Assembly: GCA_044348005.1 (NCBI GenBank)
Contig: JBIKTR010000002.1
Location: forward strand, 133,191 to 197,190
Direction: 5' to 3'
From: JAJTHC01 sp044348005
Lineage (GTDB): Bacteria > Cyanobacteriota > Vampirovibrionia > Vampirovibrionales > JAJTHC01
DNA: 64,000 bases
This document shows positions 25,401-34,052 of the stretch, in pieces (the stretch's first letter is position 1; every line of letters begins with the position of its first letter). The position numbers and the translations under genes are program-made. The notes under the pieces were generated by a model. It made no database searches. It was not told the origin of the DNA and saw nothing but the letters and a program-made list of their open reading frames with translations.

Positions 25401-25417
25401 TACCGTTTAAACGGTAT
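25400..25417. promoter_or_regulatory. Perfect 18-bp palindrome
   Basis: ATACCGTTTAAACGGTAT begins on the last base of the kinase stop codon, between convergent genes. TTTAAACGGTATG also occurs near 1955. It may be an operator-type site or a compact terminator stem. Confidence 0.5.
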
Positions 25418-25470
25418 AAGCCCGTGCTGAAGTCTCCCCCTCTTTAGAAACAGGAAGAAAAATAACAACG

Positions 25471-27564
25471 TTACATTCCACTGAGCAAACTCAAACGACC
25501 GTAGCGTTGTAGATACGCCGTATGCAAGGCCGAAAGTAAATCCAAGCGGTTTTGGCGAATGGCGGGGTTTTCACTCATCACCATGACTTCTTCAAAAAAG
25601 CGTTCCACCACAGGGGCCAGTTCCGCCATGGCCACCGTACTATTTTGAATCAGGGCTTTGGTGGCCGCGTGATATAACGCACGCTCGGCCTCCGATTCGA
25701 GCAAGGATTCTTCCACCGTTGCCAAGGTCGCCTTGGGATTGTAGTGCTTGGCAATCATTTTGTCAATGCGGTTGGCGGGGGTGTACAAGGCGTGGAATAA
25801 GTCGGGGGCGTCTTCACGCTTGACTTTAAGGGCGTCGAGCTTGGCGACAAATAAGGGTAAATCCTGCCAAGGGTTAAAGCTGGCTTGCACCGCTTGGATT
25901 AAATCCCCCCCATAGCCTTGTTCTTGCAAGTAAGACGCCAAACGCTGTTGCATAAAGCCTCTGGTGCGTTGCCACGTGGCCTCCCACGATTCTTGAGCCA
26001 AGTCCCCTAAGTTTTCATAACTATGGTGACACCACCGCTGTAAGTCATTGTGCAGATTAAACGCCAAGACGCTCAACAACACGCCATTGACCAAGCGACG
26101 CAAGCCCAAAGGATCTTTAGAGCCACTGGGCATTTTGGTGTGGTGCTGGCTAAATAAGGCCACGAGCGTATCGAGTTTGTCCGCCAAGCTAATGATCAAC
26201 CCCGCTGGGCTTTCAGGCAAAGCGTCGCCTTGAAAGCGTGGCAAGTAATGTTCAAAAATCGCCTGAGCCACCGCGGGCGATTCCCCCTGTTCTAAGGCGT
26301 AATACAGGCCTACTTCGCCTTGTAGTTCCGTTAATTCGAACACCATGGACGTCACCAAATCAGTTTTACAGAGCAAGGCGGCTCGTTCGACCGCTTGACG
26401 GGTGTCGGCATCCAGCGCCAAGGCTTCGGCAAAGGCATAGCTTAAGCGTTGAATCCGCTGGGTTTTGGCTTTAAGGGAACCCAAGCCCTTTTGAAAGGTC
26501 ACCCCGTCTAAGGCGTCTAGGCGGTCTTGCAACGGGGTTTTGATGTCGTCTTCATAGAAGAACTTGGCATCTTCAAAGCGAGCGACCAACACGCGTTCGT
26601 TGCCGGCAATGATGTTTTCAGCAAAGCGCACATCTCCATTGGTGGCCACTAAAAAGTAAGGCAACAGTTCCCCAGAAGCCTTTTGGACGGGGAAATAGCG
26701 TTGATGTGTCTTCATCACGGTAATAAGCACCGGCTTGGGGATTTTCAAATAGCGTTCGTCAAAGTGGCCTAGAATAACACTGGGGTATTCTAAGAGGTTG
26801 GCCACTTCTTCAAGGAGTTCATCATCGACAATAGCCACCCCGCCAATGCTTTGGGCCACTTCGGCCAACTGTTCCTTTACCAGAATCCTGCGTGCTTCGG
26901 TGGACAAAATCACTTTGCCCAAGGTGGCGAGTTTCGCCTCATAATCGGCGGGAGAGTCTACCGTAATTTCCGCCTGCCCCAATAATCGATGCCCCCGCGT
27001 GCTGTGTTGAGCGTGCAACAGTTCTTCGCCCAAATCCAAGGCCAAGGGCAAGGGGGCGTCATTCCAAAAAGCCAGTAACCAGCGAATGGGGCGAGGAAAC
27101 AGGCGTGTATTATTCGCCCACCGCATAAAGCGAGGCCCTTCAAGCGACATCACTGCTTCAAGCACCAAAGGGCCAATGAGATCTTCAATGGCTTGGCCCG
27201 CTTGACGCTGGTGCAAGACCACATAGCGGGTGTCGCCCATCGTTTCTTGGGTGCAGGCGTCGAAAGTGGCGTTGTTTTTGCGTAAAAAGCCGTTGAGCGC
27301 TTGGGTGGGCGTCCCTTGCGAATCAAACGCCACGCGAAGCGGAGGCCCCTTGATCACTTCGGTGCGTTCGGCTTGGGTTTCAGGCAACCCGTGAACGCGA
27401 ATAACTACGCGTCGGGGGGTTTTTTCCACTTCAACGGTGGAACCTTCTACGCCTAAGGCGTCTAGGCGTTTTTCAATGGCGTGGCGTAAGGCCTTTGGCA
27501 CGGTGGCCAAAAAGCCTGCGGGCAGTTCTTCACAACCAATTTCAAAAAAAGCGTGGTTTAGCAT
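25471..27564 (-). CDS. glyS: Glycine--tRNA ligase beta subunit
   Basis: 697 aa from ATG 27564 (AAAGG 8 nt upstream; ATG 27570 sits too close to it). The bacterial alpha2-beta2 glycyl-tRNA synthetase beta chain carries the tRNA-binding and HD-like regions. Characteristic segments are FFEIGCEELPAGF, EVEKTPRRVVI, GPRFMRWANNTRLFPRPIRWLLAFW, TVMKTHQRYFPV, FYEDDIKTPLQDRLDALDGVTFQKGLGSLKAKTQRI and DPLGLRRLVNGVLLSVL. The alpha-subunit gene glyQ is not adjacent, which is unusual since glyQ-glyS is a common pair. It is convergent with the kinase gene. Confidence 0.96.
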   Translation of the reverse strand: MLNHAFFEIGCEELPAGFLATVPKALRHAIEKRLDALGVEGSTVEVEKTPRRVVIRVHGLPETQAERTEVIKGPPLRVAFDSQGTPTQALNGFLRKNNATFDACTQETMGDTRYVVLHQRQAGQAIEDLIGPLVLEAVMSLEGPRFMRWANNTRLFPRPIRWLLAFWNDAPLPLALDLGEELLHAQHSTRGHRLLGQAEITVDSPADYEAKLATLGKVILSTEARRILVKEQLAEVAQSIGGVAIVDDELLEEVANLLEYPSVILGHFDERYLKIPKPVLITVMKTHQRYFPVQKASGELLPYFLVATNGDVRFAENIIAGNERVLVARFEDAKFFYEDDIKTPLQDRLDALDGVTFQKGLGSLKAKTQRIQRLSYAFAEALALDADTRQAVERAALLCKTDLVTSMVFELTELQGEVGLYYALEQGESPAVAQAIFEHYLPRFQGDALPESPAGLIISLADKLDTLVALFSQHHTKMPSGSKDPLGLRRLVNGVLLSVLAFNLHNDLQRWCHHSYENLGDLAQESWEATWQRTRGFMQQRLASYLQEQGYGGDLIQAVQASFNPWQDLPLFVAKLDALKVKREDAPDLFHALYTPANRIDKMIAKHYNPKATLATVEESLLESEAERALYHAATKALIQNSTVAMAELAPVVERFFEEVMVMSENPAIRQNRLDLLSALHTAYLQRYGRLSLLSGM

Positions 27565-27695
27565 CGCCATTTCCTTTCACATCCTTTGCTGTTATTATCG
27601 AACAAAGACGTGAGAAAGACAAGGCAACACGCCCCCTAAAGAGAGGGCGTGTGCGAAAGGGGCGTGTGCAGCGACCCTTCTTTGAAAGGCGGGGC

Positions 27696-28901
27696 TTACC
27701 AACCGCCGTTTGCCGTGGTTTGGACGGGGGGTTGAGCGGGGACTTGAGGCAATGCTTGAGCCAGTAGCGTTGATGGGGCTGGAGCCCACGAAGTAACGGC
27801 TGGGTTGACGGCTGGAGTCGTTGCTGCAACACCCGTTGGCAGGGCTTGAGCGGTCCCTACTGTGGCCACGGGTGGCGTAGCGGGGGTGAAGGAGAAGCCT
27901 GAAGGTGCTACAGCAGGGGCTACAACAGACGGAACGAAGTTCGTTTGAGCAAAGGGCTGTTGAGCACTTCCTGCGGTTAGGGGGTTGAAGGCGGTTGGGA
28001 GACCCGCACTCCCTGCGAGTAGGGGGTTGAAGGCGGTTGGGAGACCCGCACTTCCTGCGAGTAGGGGGTTAATGGCGCTTGCCCCACCGAATACGTTAGT
28101 GCCCAACGCTGGTGAAGGTAAGAAGGGGTTTATGGGCTGTCCATTCAGGTTTGTCGCGCCCGTCAAGCCCGCCAATCTCGCCATTTCTGCAAACGAAGGG
28201 GGTGGTGACACTTGCGGAATGCCTGCTGATAAGTTCGCCATGGACGCCAACGAAGGAAGCGAAGGAACAGAGGAGGAGCCACCACCACTGTTATTTTGAA
28301 AGGAACCTATCAAGCCCGGAACAGCTCCTAGTAATTTAGCCCATGGATTGCTATCGGCGTCGGTGTCACCTTCAGTGGGCGTGTAGTCTGATTTGGCGAT
28401 GTTATACTTTTTGAATAATTTTTCCAAGGTGGTAAGTTCAGCACCCGTGCTTTCAGCTCCGCCTGCCTTAAGCGCTTTCGCCGAAAGTTGCGCATACAGT
28501 TTTTCGGGATCTTGCCCATTTGTTAGTTTAGTTTTTAAAGTATCTCCAAAGGCTTCTAATTCTGCTGAAGATACTGTGCCATCTTCATTCTCATCCGCCA
28601 ATTGAAGCGATCGAGACAGTTCCACTTGGCTCATGCCATTTCGCGCTAAGGCCTCAAACACTTGTTGAAGCCTTTCAGCATTCAACGTGCCGGTCATCAT
28701 CTTATCTTTAATCAAGGGGCTCGCTTCAGCCAAATTTAAAGAATTATTGTTATTCGTGTCATGTTCTGTTAAAAGTTCTTTGGCTCTTTTATTGTACTTT
28801 TCTAATCGGGTGGCGCCTATTTGCGTCTTGTTTGAGGCGGTTGTAGTGCCAGTGCCTCCAAAAGAACCAAGTATAGAAGAAATACCATTCAATGTAATCA
28901 T
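27696..28901 (-). CDS. EF-hand protein with Pro/Ala-rich tandem-repeat tail
   Basis: 401 aa with no recognised full-length family. Two EF-hand calcium loops are visible, DTNNNNSLNLAE at 48-59 and DENEDGTVSSAE at 103-114, each with Asp at position 1 and Glu at 12. The C-terminal half is low-complexity, rich in Pro, Ala, Ser and Gly. It contains a 14-residue tandem repeat (NPLLAGSAGLPTAF, about 2.6 copies, encoded by a 42-bp repeat near 27978-28080). No signal peptide or membrane helix is seen. An 8-base C run lies in its 5' untranslated region (28927-28934). A calcium-responsive or surface role is inference. Confidence 0.75.
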   Translation of the reverse strand: MITLNGISSILGSFGGTGTTTASNKTQIGATRLEKYNKRAKELLTEHDTNNNNSLNLAEASPLIKDKMMTGTLNAERLQQVFEALARNGMSQVELSRSLQLADENEDGTVSSAELEAFGDTLKTKLTNGQDPEKLYAQLSAKALKAGGAESTGAELTTLEKLFKKYNIAKSDYTPTEGDTDADSNPWAKLLGAVPGLIGSFQNNSGGGSSSVPSLPSLASMANLSAGIPQVSPPPSFAEMARLAGLTGATNLNGQPINPFLPSPALGTNVFGGASAINPLLAGSAGLPTAFNPLLAGSAGLPTAFNPLTAGSAQQPFAQTNFVPSVVAPAVAPSGFSFTPATPPVATVGTAQALPTGVAATTPAVNPAVTSWAPAPSTLLAQALPQVPAQPPVQTTANGGW

Positions 28902-29207
28902 TATTTTTAAATCTCACTAGGGTTGTGGGGGGGGTAAACAGAGGGGGGGAAGTCGCCTTCTGTTGAAAGCGCTTGTGCCTAAATAAAGGTTCCCTTCACC
29001 CCAAAATTGACCAATCGTTACATTTATTTATAAAAACAAAAAGGCTCTAGCCTGATCTATAAAACGTGGGTTTTCATCACTAGGCAACACGTCAAAAACG
29101 TGTCAAACTAAAAAAGAGTAGCTCCTTGAAAACCAAAGAACAAATCGGAACTCGTCATCCTGAACGCATGTGAAGGATCCCCCCGCGCAGAAATGACGAA
29201 TTATCTT

Positions 29208-29436
29208 GACTTTCGTGGGCCAAAAATCGGACTTTCGTGGCCAAAAATCGGACTTTCGTGGCCAAAAAACAGACTTTCGTGGCCAAAAAACAGACTTTCG
29301 TGGCCAAAAATCGGACTTTCGTGGCCAAAAAACAGACTTTCGTGGCCAAAAAACAGACTTTCGTGGCCAAAAAACAGACTTTCGTGGCCAAAAAACAGAC
29401 TTTCGTGGGTCATAAAGTCGACTTTTGTGGGTCGAA
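29208..29436 (-). repeat. 21-bp tandem repeat array A2 (about 11 units)
   Basis: Read on the plus strand as GACTTTCGTGGCCAAAAAACA repeated head to tail, it is the reverse complement of the A1/A3 unit. Nine units are exactly 21 bp with two variants (…AATCG and …AAAACA); the outer units are diverged and use GGTC in place of GGCC. The right end (29400-29450) shares a TAATTTC-GACCCACAAAAGTCG junction with array A3. It lies in the 542-bp gap between two minus-strand genes. At its left lies CGTCATCCTGAACGCA-TGTGAAGGATCC, a different repeat-like word. Open frames across it are accidental. Confidence 0.92.
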
Positions 29437-29443
29437 ATTACCC

Positions 29444-30322
29444 CTATTTTCGATACGACTCAAACTTCGACTCATCTAAATCCCACGCCTCTTTAGGAGG
29501 GATCGGTAACTTATTGAGAGGATTCACATTACGAACCACGCCATAATCCATCGCTGTAGCCTTCCAGTATTCCTGAAAAACCTCATGCCCCAAACGACTC
29601 ACCCAAGTATTGGCGGAAGGCTCGTCATACACCGAAAGCGTCGCCCCCACCACCCGATCAGTAGGCAAGCGAAACTCGCCCTGCCATTGATGTACCACTT
29701 GGTAAAGCCCTGTTGCACTGCGGTCAAAACGTTGAATGTCTACATCCACATAGCCCATGGCTTCTTCGTTTAAATTACCTTCAAACCAGCTCATAATGCG
29801 CTTCCAGCGAGACGGCGGCTGGTAAGGACGCGTAAAGTCTAAATCAGCCCGCACCACCAAAACCCGATCCACCCCTGTATACGCCAAGTCACGGGACGCA
29901 CAGAGTTCTTTGTACGTCTTACACAACGCCGTGTTTAAGCCCTTCATGTCTGTTAAACTAAACTGGGCCTTTTGATTGAGCTTACTTAAAAAACGCGCCT
30001 GTTCATTGATTTTCCCGCCCAACTGGTAGGCTTCGGTGGCTTGTAACGGCGACAAATACGACTGCTTGCCTTGCCCCTTTAAGGCCAAGGCCAATTCGCG
30101 GGTCAACACGCCTCCAATTAAAGTGCCTAAATCGCCGTACGCTTTGGCGTCTTTAGCTTGAGGTTCAACCGCCAGCACCAGCGTGGCTTTGGGGTGGGTT
30201 TGGGGGTTGGGCGGGCGCTTATATTGCCCGTGGTACTCGGCTGCCCACGCGCCAGCACTCACGCCGACCATTAAGATTGAAAGCCATACCACGCAAATCA
30301 ATGAGCATAAGTGTTTGAACAT
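29444..30322 (-). CDS. Secreted protein of unknown function
   Basis: 292 aa from ATG 30322 (AAGGAAAAG upstream). A signal peptide (FKHLCSLICVVWLSILMVGVSAGAWA) is cleaved before AEYHGQYKRPP. The mature chain is mixed alpha/beta with aromatic-rich segments (RPYQPPSRWKRIMSWFEG) and no recognised catalytic motif. Two Cys (CKTYKELCASRD) could form a disulphide. It is probably periplasmic. It is transcribed toward the 21-bp array and divergent from purB. Confidence 0.72.
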   Translation of the reverse strand: MFKHLCSLICVVWLSILMVGVSAGAWAAEYHGQYKRPPNPQTHPKATLVLAVEPQAKDAKAYGDLGTLIGGVLTRELALALKGQGKQSYLSPLQATEAYQLGGKINEQARFLSKLNQKAQFSLTDMKGLNTALCKTYKELCASRDLAYTGVDRVLVVRADLDFTRPYQPPSRWKRIMSWFEGNLNEEAMGYVDVDIQRFDRSATGLYQVVHQWQGEFRLPTDRVVGATLSVYDEPSANTWVSRLGHEVFQEYWKATAMDYGVVRNVNPLNKLPIPPKEAWDLDESKFESYRK

Positions 30323-30444
30323 GGTCTTTTCCTTTTGTTTAAGCACACTTTTTGCTTTCTCCCGATGTTTTCTATATGATTATGACAGATTAAGTCGTGT
30401 TCCCCCTTCACCTCAAGACGTATTTATAGGAGTCCCCCCTGCCC

Positions 30445-31770
30445 ATGATTGAACGCTACTCCCTGCCGGCGATGTCCGCCCTATGGACGCCTGAAGCCAA
30501 GTTCGACGCCTGGTTGCTCGTAGAACTCGCCGCCCTTGAAGCCCATGAAGCACTGGGCAATGTGCCAAAAGGTGTCACCGCTGAAATTCGTGAAAAGGCT
30601 CAATACAATATCGCTCGTATTGATGAAATTGAAGAAGAAGTGCGTCACGATGTCATCGCCTTTTTGACGAATGTGGCGGAATATGTGGGAGAAAACAGCC
30701 GTTTCGTGCATTTGGGCATGACCTCAAGCGATCTCATCGACACTGCCTTAAACGTGCAGATTCAGAGCGCTAAACCCGTTTTAATGGAAAAGCTAGACGC
30801 CTTAACGCACACGATTTTAAAGCGGGCGTGGGAACATCAACACACGGTAATGGTCGGGCGTAGCCACGGCATTCACGGCGAACCGATTACCTTTGGGGCC
30901 AAGTTGCTCGTGTGGGTGGACGAACTCGAACGCGCCACGCAACGCATTGAAGCAGGCTTTGAAGAATGCCGTGTGGGCATGATTTCAGGTGCCATGGGGA
31001 CTTACGCCCACTTGAGTCCGCAAGTGGAAGCCTTGACCTGTAAGGCTCTAGGACTCGACGCCGTGAAAGCGTCCACCCAAGTCATTCAACGAGACCGCCT
31101 CGCGAGCTTGATGAACGCCTTTGCCTTACTCGCGTCTTCGCTGGAAAAAATGGCGGTGGAAATTCGTAACCTTCAACGCACCGATGTGTTAGAAGTGGAA
31201 GAAGCCTTTGCCACAGGGCAAAAAGGCTCTTCCGCCATGCCTCATAAACGCAACCCGATTTCAAGCGAGAACATCACGGGTTTGGCTCGCTTGATTCGCT
31301 CCTATGCCTTGCCGTGCATGGAAAATGTGGTGCTGTGGCATGAACGAGACATTTCGCATTCTTCAGTCGAACGCCTTGTGGTGCCAGATGCTTTTATTGC
31401 ATTGCATTATATGTTGAACCGTTTCAACACGGTAATGCAACACTTGGTGGTGTTTCCGCAGAACATGGCACGCAACATGAACATTTACGGCGGGGTGATT
31501 TTTAGCCAGCGTGTGTTATTGGCGTTGATTGAGGCTGGGGTGAGTCGAGAGTTGGCGTATCGCTTGGTGCAACGCAACGCGCATGCGGCGTGGAATGTGG
31601 AAGGTGGGCATTTTCGTCAGAACATTTTGCATGATGAGGAGGTCTTGGCGTTGTTGGACAAGCCCAGCATCGAAGCGTGTTTTGATCCGTCGCCGTTGCT
31701 CCAGCACATCGATGTGATGTTTGCTCGTTTTGAAAAAAGTAAAATGAGTTGTAAAAATGTTTCTTCTTAG
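30445..31770 (+). CDS. purB: Adenylosuccinate lyase
   Basis: 441 aa, full length. It acts twice in purine synthesis, releasing fumarate from SAICAR and from adenylosuccinate. The fumarase-superfamily signature GSSAMPHKRNPI is present, as are FVHLGMTSSDLIDTA, the active-site His region VGRSHGIHGEPITFG and a catalytic Ser within the signature. GGAG lies upstream of ATG 30445. It is the only gene of its transcription unit in view. Confidence 0.97.
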   Translation: MIERYSLPAMSALWTPEAKFDAWLLVELAALEAHEALGNVPKGVTAEIREKAQYNIARIDEIEEEVRHDVIAFLTNVAEYVGENSRFVHLGMTSSDLIDTALNVQIQSAKPVLMEKLDALTHTILKRAWEHQHTVMVGRSHGIHGEPITFGAKLLVWVDELERATQRIEAGFEECRVGMISGAMGTYAHLSPQVEALTCKALGLDAVKASTQVIQRDRLASLMNAFALLASSLEKMAVEIRNLQRTDVLEVEEAFATGQKGSSAMPHKRNPISSENITGLARLIRSYALPCMENVVLWHERDISHSSVERLVVPDAFIALHYMLNRFNTVMQHLVVFPQNMARNMNIYGGVIFSQRVLLALIEAGVSRELAYRLVQRNAHAAWNVEGGHFRQNILHDEEVLALLDKPSIEACFDPSPLLQHIDVMFARFEKSKMSCKNVSS

Positions 31771-31786
31771 AGTCTGGACAAAGAAA

Positions 31787-32110
31787 TTATTCATACTCTA
31801 AATGCAATGTCGTAATGCTTGACATGTTAAAAAATCCCAGCATTTCTTTCATTTCATCTGTCAAATAGTGTATGGCTTCATTGCATCTTGAGCTTTTACT
31901 GATTACATTAAGTGTTCTTAAGGTCCTTACTATATTGTCATGAAGATGCAGTGAATCTAGAGGGAGTTTTAAAATAAGACAACCTGCTTGGACGCAATAA
32001 TTTGTTGACAACCCAATCAAGTAATTATAGCCTTCTTGACTACCAATTCTGTTCATTGTTCGAGAGTGATGGTGGGTTCGATTTTGCATGCTCATTGTTA
32101 TCATCTTCAT
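31787..32110 (-). CDS. Small AT-rich orphan protein
   Basis: 107 aa with no recognised family. It begins MKMITMSMQNRTHHHSRT and contains several Cys and Leu-rich stretches but no clear membrane helix or signal peptide. AGGTG lies 7 nt before the ATG. The gene is markedly AT-rich against purB, with which it converges (gap 16 bp). It could be an acquired or fast-evolving gene, and a chance frame cannot be excluded. Confidence 0.5.
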   Translation of the reverse strand: MKMITMSMQNRTHHHSRTMNRIGSQEGYNYLIGLSTNYCVQAGCLILKLPLDSLHLHDNIVRTLRTLNVISKSSRCNEAIHYLTDEMKEMLGFFNMSSITTLHLEYE

Positions 32111-32494
32111 ATAAAAGCACCTGTAAGTATATATTTTACCTTAATAATACAATAAAACTACACTTAAGATAGCTATGTGTCAAGTGTTCGTAACAAAATA
32201 CTTACAAAACTATTCCAATTTGTCTCGTTGGGTTGAGGGTAAAAAAAAGGTTATAAAGTTTTTTAAACGCCCCAACCCCCAAGCCCTTGTTATTTCAGGG
32301 CTCGGTGATGGGAATACGAGAACCCCTTAAACCTTGCGTGGTTTCTTACGTCACTCCACAGTCGCCCTTTTCTAAAAAGAATGTTACAAAAGTCCTAATC
32401 AGGACTTTTGTTGAACAGATCTTTATGCTACACTAACTAAAAAAATAGGCGATCTTTCGCCTGCGAACCCTTTATTCTATAGAAAATCGATTTT
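32111..32494. other. Gene-free stretch with dyad symmetry ahead of the orphan membrane protein
   Basis: Contents: a GTAACA/TTACAAAA-rich AT segment; a 30-bp module (32360-32390) shared with 33885 in front of the next gene (GTCGCCCTTTT, then AAAAGAATGTTACAA); a dyad CAAAAGTCCT/AGGACTTTTG (32387-32411); a possible promoter with TACACT as -10 (TTTTGT-17-TACACT) overlapping that dyad; and a small leader hairpin AGGCGA/TCGCCT near 32447-32462. No coding frame is convincing. Confidence 0.5.
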
Positions 32495-33877
32495 ATGTCT
32501 CTCCCTACGGCTCCTCTCCCGCTTCTTTTACAACCCGTCAACTTTGTGCAAAGTAACGACCTCATTCATCGGGCTACGCTAGATGTCTTGGGTTGGTCTA
32601 CCCCCGTGTATTTAGCCGCCCGTAACCCTGACGAACGTCGTGAGCGGGTGATTGAACTGAGCTTAGCTACTTTTTGTGGGTTTGTGTTGGGGCCATTGGT
32701 GGCCAAGGTGTTGAACCATGTGTATGCGAAACAACTCCCTCATCAAAATCCCCTCTTGTTTCACTTGACTTGGCCACAGCTTGATTCGCTTGCCAAGGCG
32801 CAGGCTTACTTAAAGGCGGAGCTCCAGCGCATAGAACTTCAGCGCGAAAAACCCCCTTGGTTAATGCGTCAAGTGGGGTGGCTCAACACCTATGTAAATC
32901 ATCGACTTGACCTAAAAGCCACACGCTTTAAACAAGCTTTACATAGCATTGCCACCAACCCTGCCTGCCTGAAGCAGGTGTCTCACGCGAAAAAATCCGT
33001 GTTACTGGGCAATATCTTCATTTCAACCTTAGCCCTCAGCTGTATCGCCCCTCTTAAACAACTGGTCACCCGACTTTTTTCTCATAAAGATCGCTTTACA
33101 GGATCTGAAAATTATTTGTCGGACGACGAATCCAAGCGTCTCACCCATCCCGAGTCTCGTCAAAAGCAACACCCGTTAAAAGCCCTTGTCCAAACGTTGT
33201 TGGTCTTGACGCCTGTTGCCTTGGCTTGGGGGACTCATCACGGAATTGAACAGGCGAAAAAATTAGGCAAACCCATTCCTTCTCTGCTCTTAGACTTCCG
33301 TAATTATTTAGACTATTCTAATGGGATTTATCTTTCTTTAGGAGGATTGTTTACCATATTTATGGCCGCTAATTTTAATGATCTAAATTGGGCAAGGGAT
33401 CGTTATGAATTACAAGAAATTTTGACAAAATACAGCATTTGTGTTCCCTCCTTCTGGTTTGGAGACCGCGTATTCAACGGCAATATCGCCAAAGTGGCGG
33501 ACGCCCTTTTAAGTCGTGCACGCGTGTTCAAGCCCCATACCTTTACCGTGCAGAAGGTTTCTTCAAGCGCGGGGCGCATGCGTCAAACATTTACGCAACA
33601 TGCGAAACATTTTTTAGAAAAAATAGGCCCTGAAGCCAAATCCATTCAACATGTTTATGACGAAGTGCTGGCCACAGAAGGGGAAGCCAAAGCCAAGCAA
33701 GCCAGTGCCTTGGCTTCTGCTGTATTTGTGGCGGGAGTCGCCAGCCATAGTTTAGCCATGGCCGCGGTTCTTCATTTGTCCAATGCCTTGACCAAACATT
33801 TGGTGACTCAAGATTTGTCGAGCTTAAAGGACGTCCCACCGTCAGAAACATCGCATAAAGGGGTGTGCTCTAACTAG
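32495..33877 (+). CDS. Orphan membrane-associated protein
   Basis: 460 aa, not recognised. Hydrophobic segments occur near residues 50-72 (LSLATFCGFVLGPLVAKVL), 170-190 (VLLGNIFISTLALSCIAPL), 230-250, 280-298 (GIYLSLGGLFTIFMAANF) and 410-435 (ALASAVFVAGVASHSLAMAAV). Between them lie basic helical stretches. It has no signal peptide or motif that gives a function. It resembles the 37788-38774 protein in style (polar N-terminus, Ala/Gly-rich membrane segments) but no homology is evident by eye. It is followed within 10 bp by the dispersed leader repeat. Confidence 0.65.
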   Translation: MSLPTAPLPLLLQPVNFVQSNDLIHRATLDVLGWSTPVYLAARNPDERRERVIELSLATFCGFVLGPLVAKVLNHVYAKQLPHQNPLLFHLTWPQLDSLAKAQAYLKAELQRIELQREKPPWLMRQVGWLNTYVNHRLDLKATRFKQALHSIATNPACLKQVSHAKKSVLLGNIFISTLALSCIAPLKQLVTRLFSHKDRFTGSENYLSDDESKRLTHPESRQKQHPLKALVQTLLVLTPVALAWGTHHGIEQAKKLGKPIPSLLLDFRNYLDYSNGIYLSLGGLFTIFMAANFNDLNWARDRYELQEILTKYSICVPSFWFGDRVFNGNIAKVADALLSRARVFKPHTFTVQKVSSSAGRMRQTFTQHAKHFLEKIGPEAKSIQHVYDEVLATEGEAKAKQASALASAVFVAGVASHSLAMAAVLHLSNALTKHLVTQDLSSLKDVPPSETSHKGVCSN

Positions 33878-33884
33878 GGTAGTC

Positions 33885-33958
33885 GCCCTTTTTTGAAAAG
33901 AATGTTACAATTTCCTTACAAATAAGGGCGAATCGAACGCTTTGGCGTTGTCCTGTTT
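33885..33958 (+). repeat. Dispersed ~70-bp leader element, copy 1
   Basis: It is almost identical to the minus strand of 55196-55270: the last 33 bp (GGGCGAATCGAACGC through TTGTCCTGTTT) are identical and the preceding ~27 bp (ATGTTACAATTTC.TTACAAA) differ at two or three positions. It contains a TG-extended TACAAT box and a hairpin AACGC/GCGTT. Both copies start within about 25 bp of an upstream gene's stop and read the same way as that gene. Confidence 0.8.
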
Positions 33959-34052
33959 TATCTATTGAACACTGTAGCACTTGAACTTTGACGGTGACAG
34001 GATATAATAAGGGGTATCAACTCTCATTTTAAAAGGACGCCACACGTTTCTT

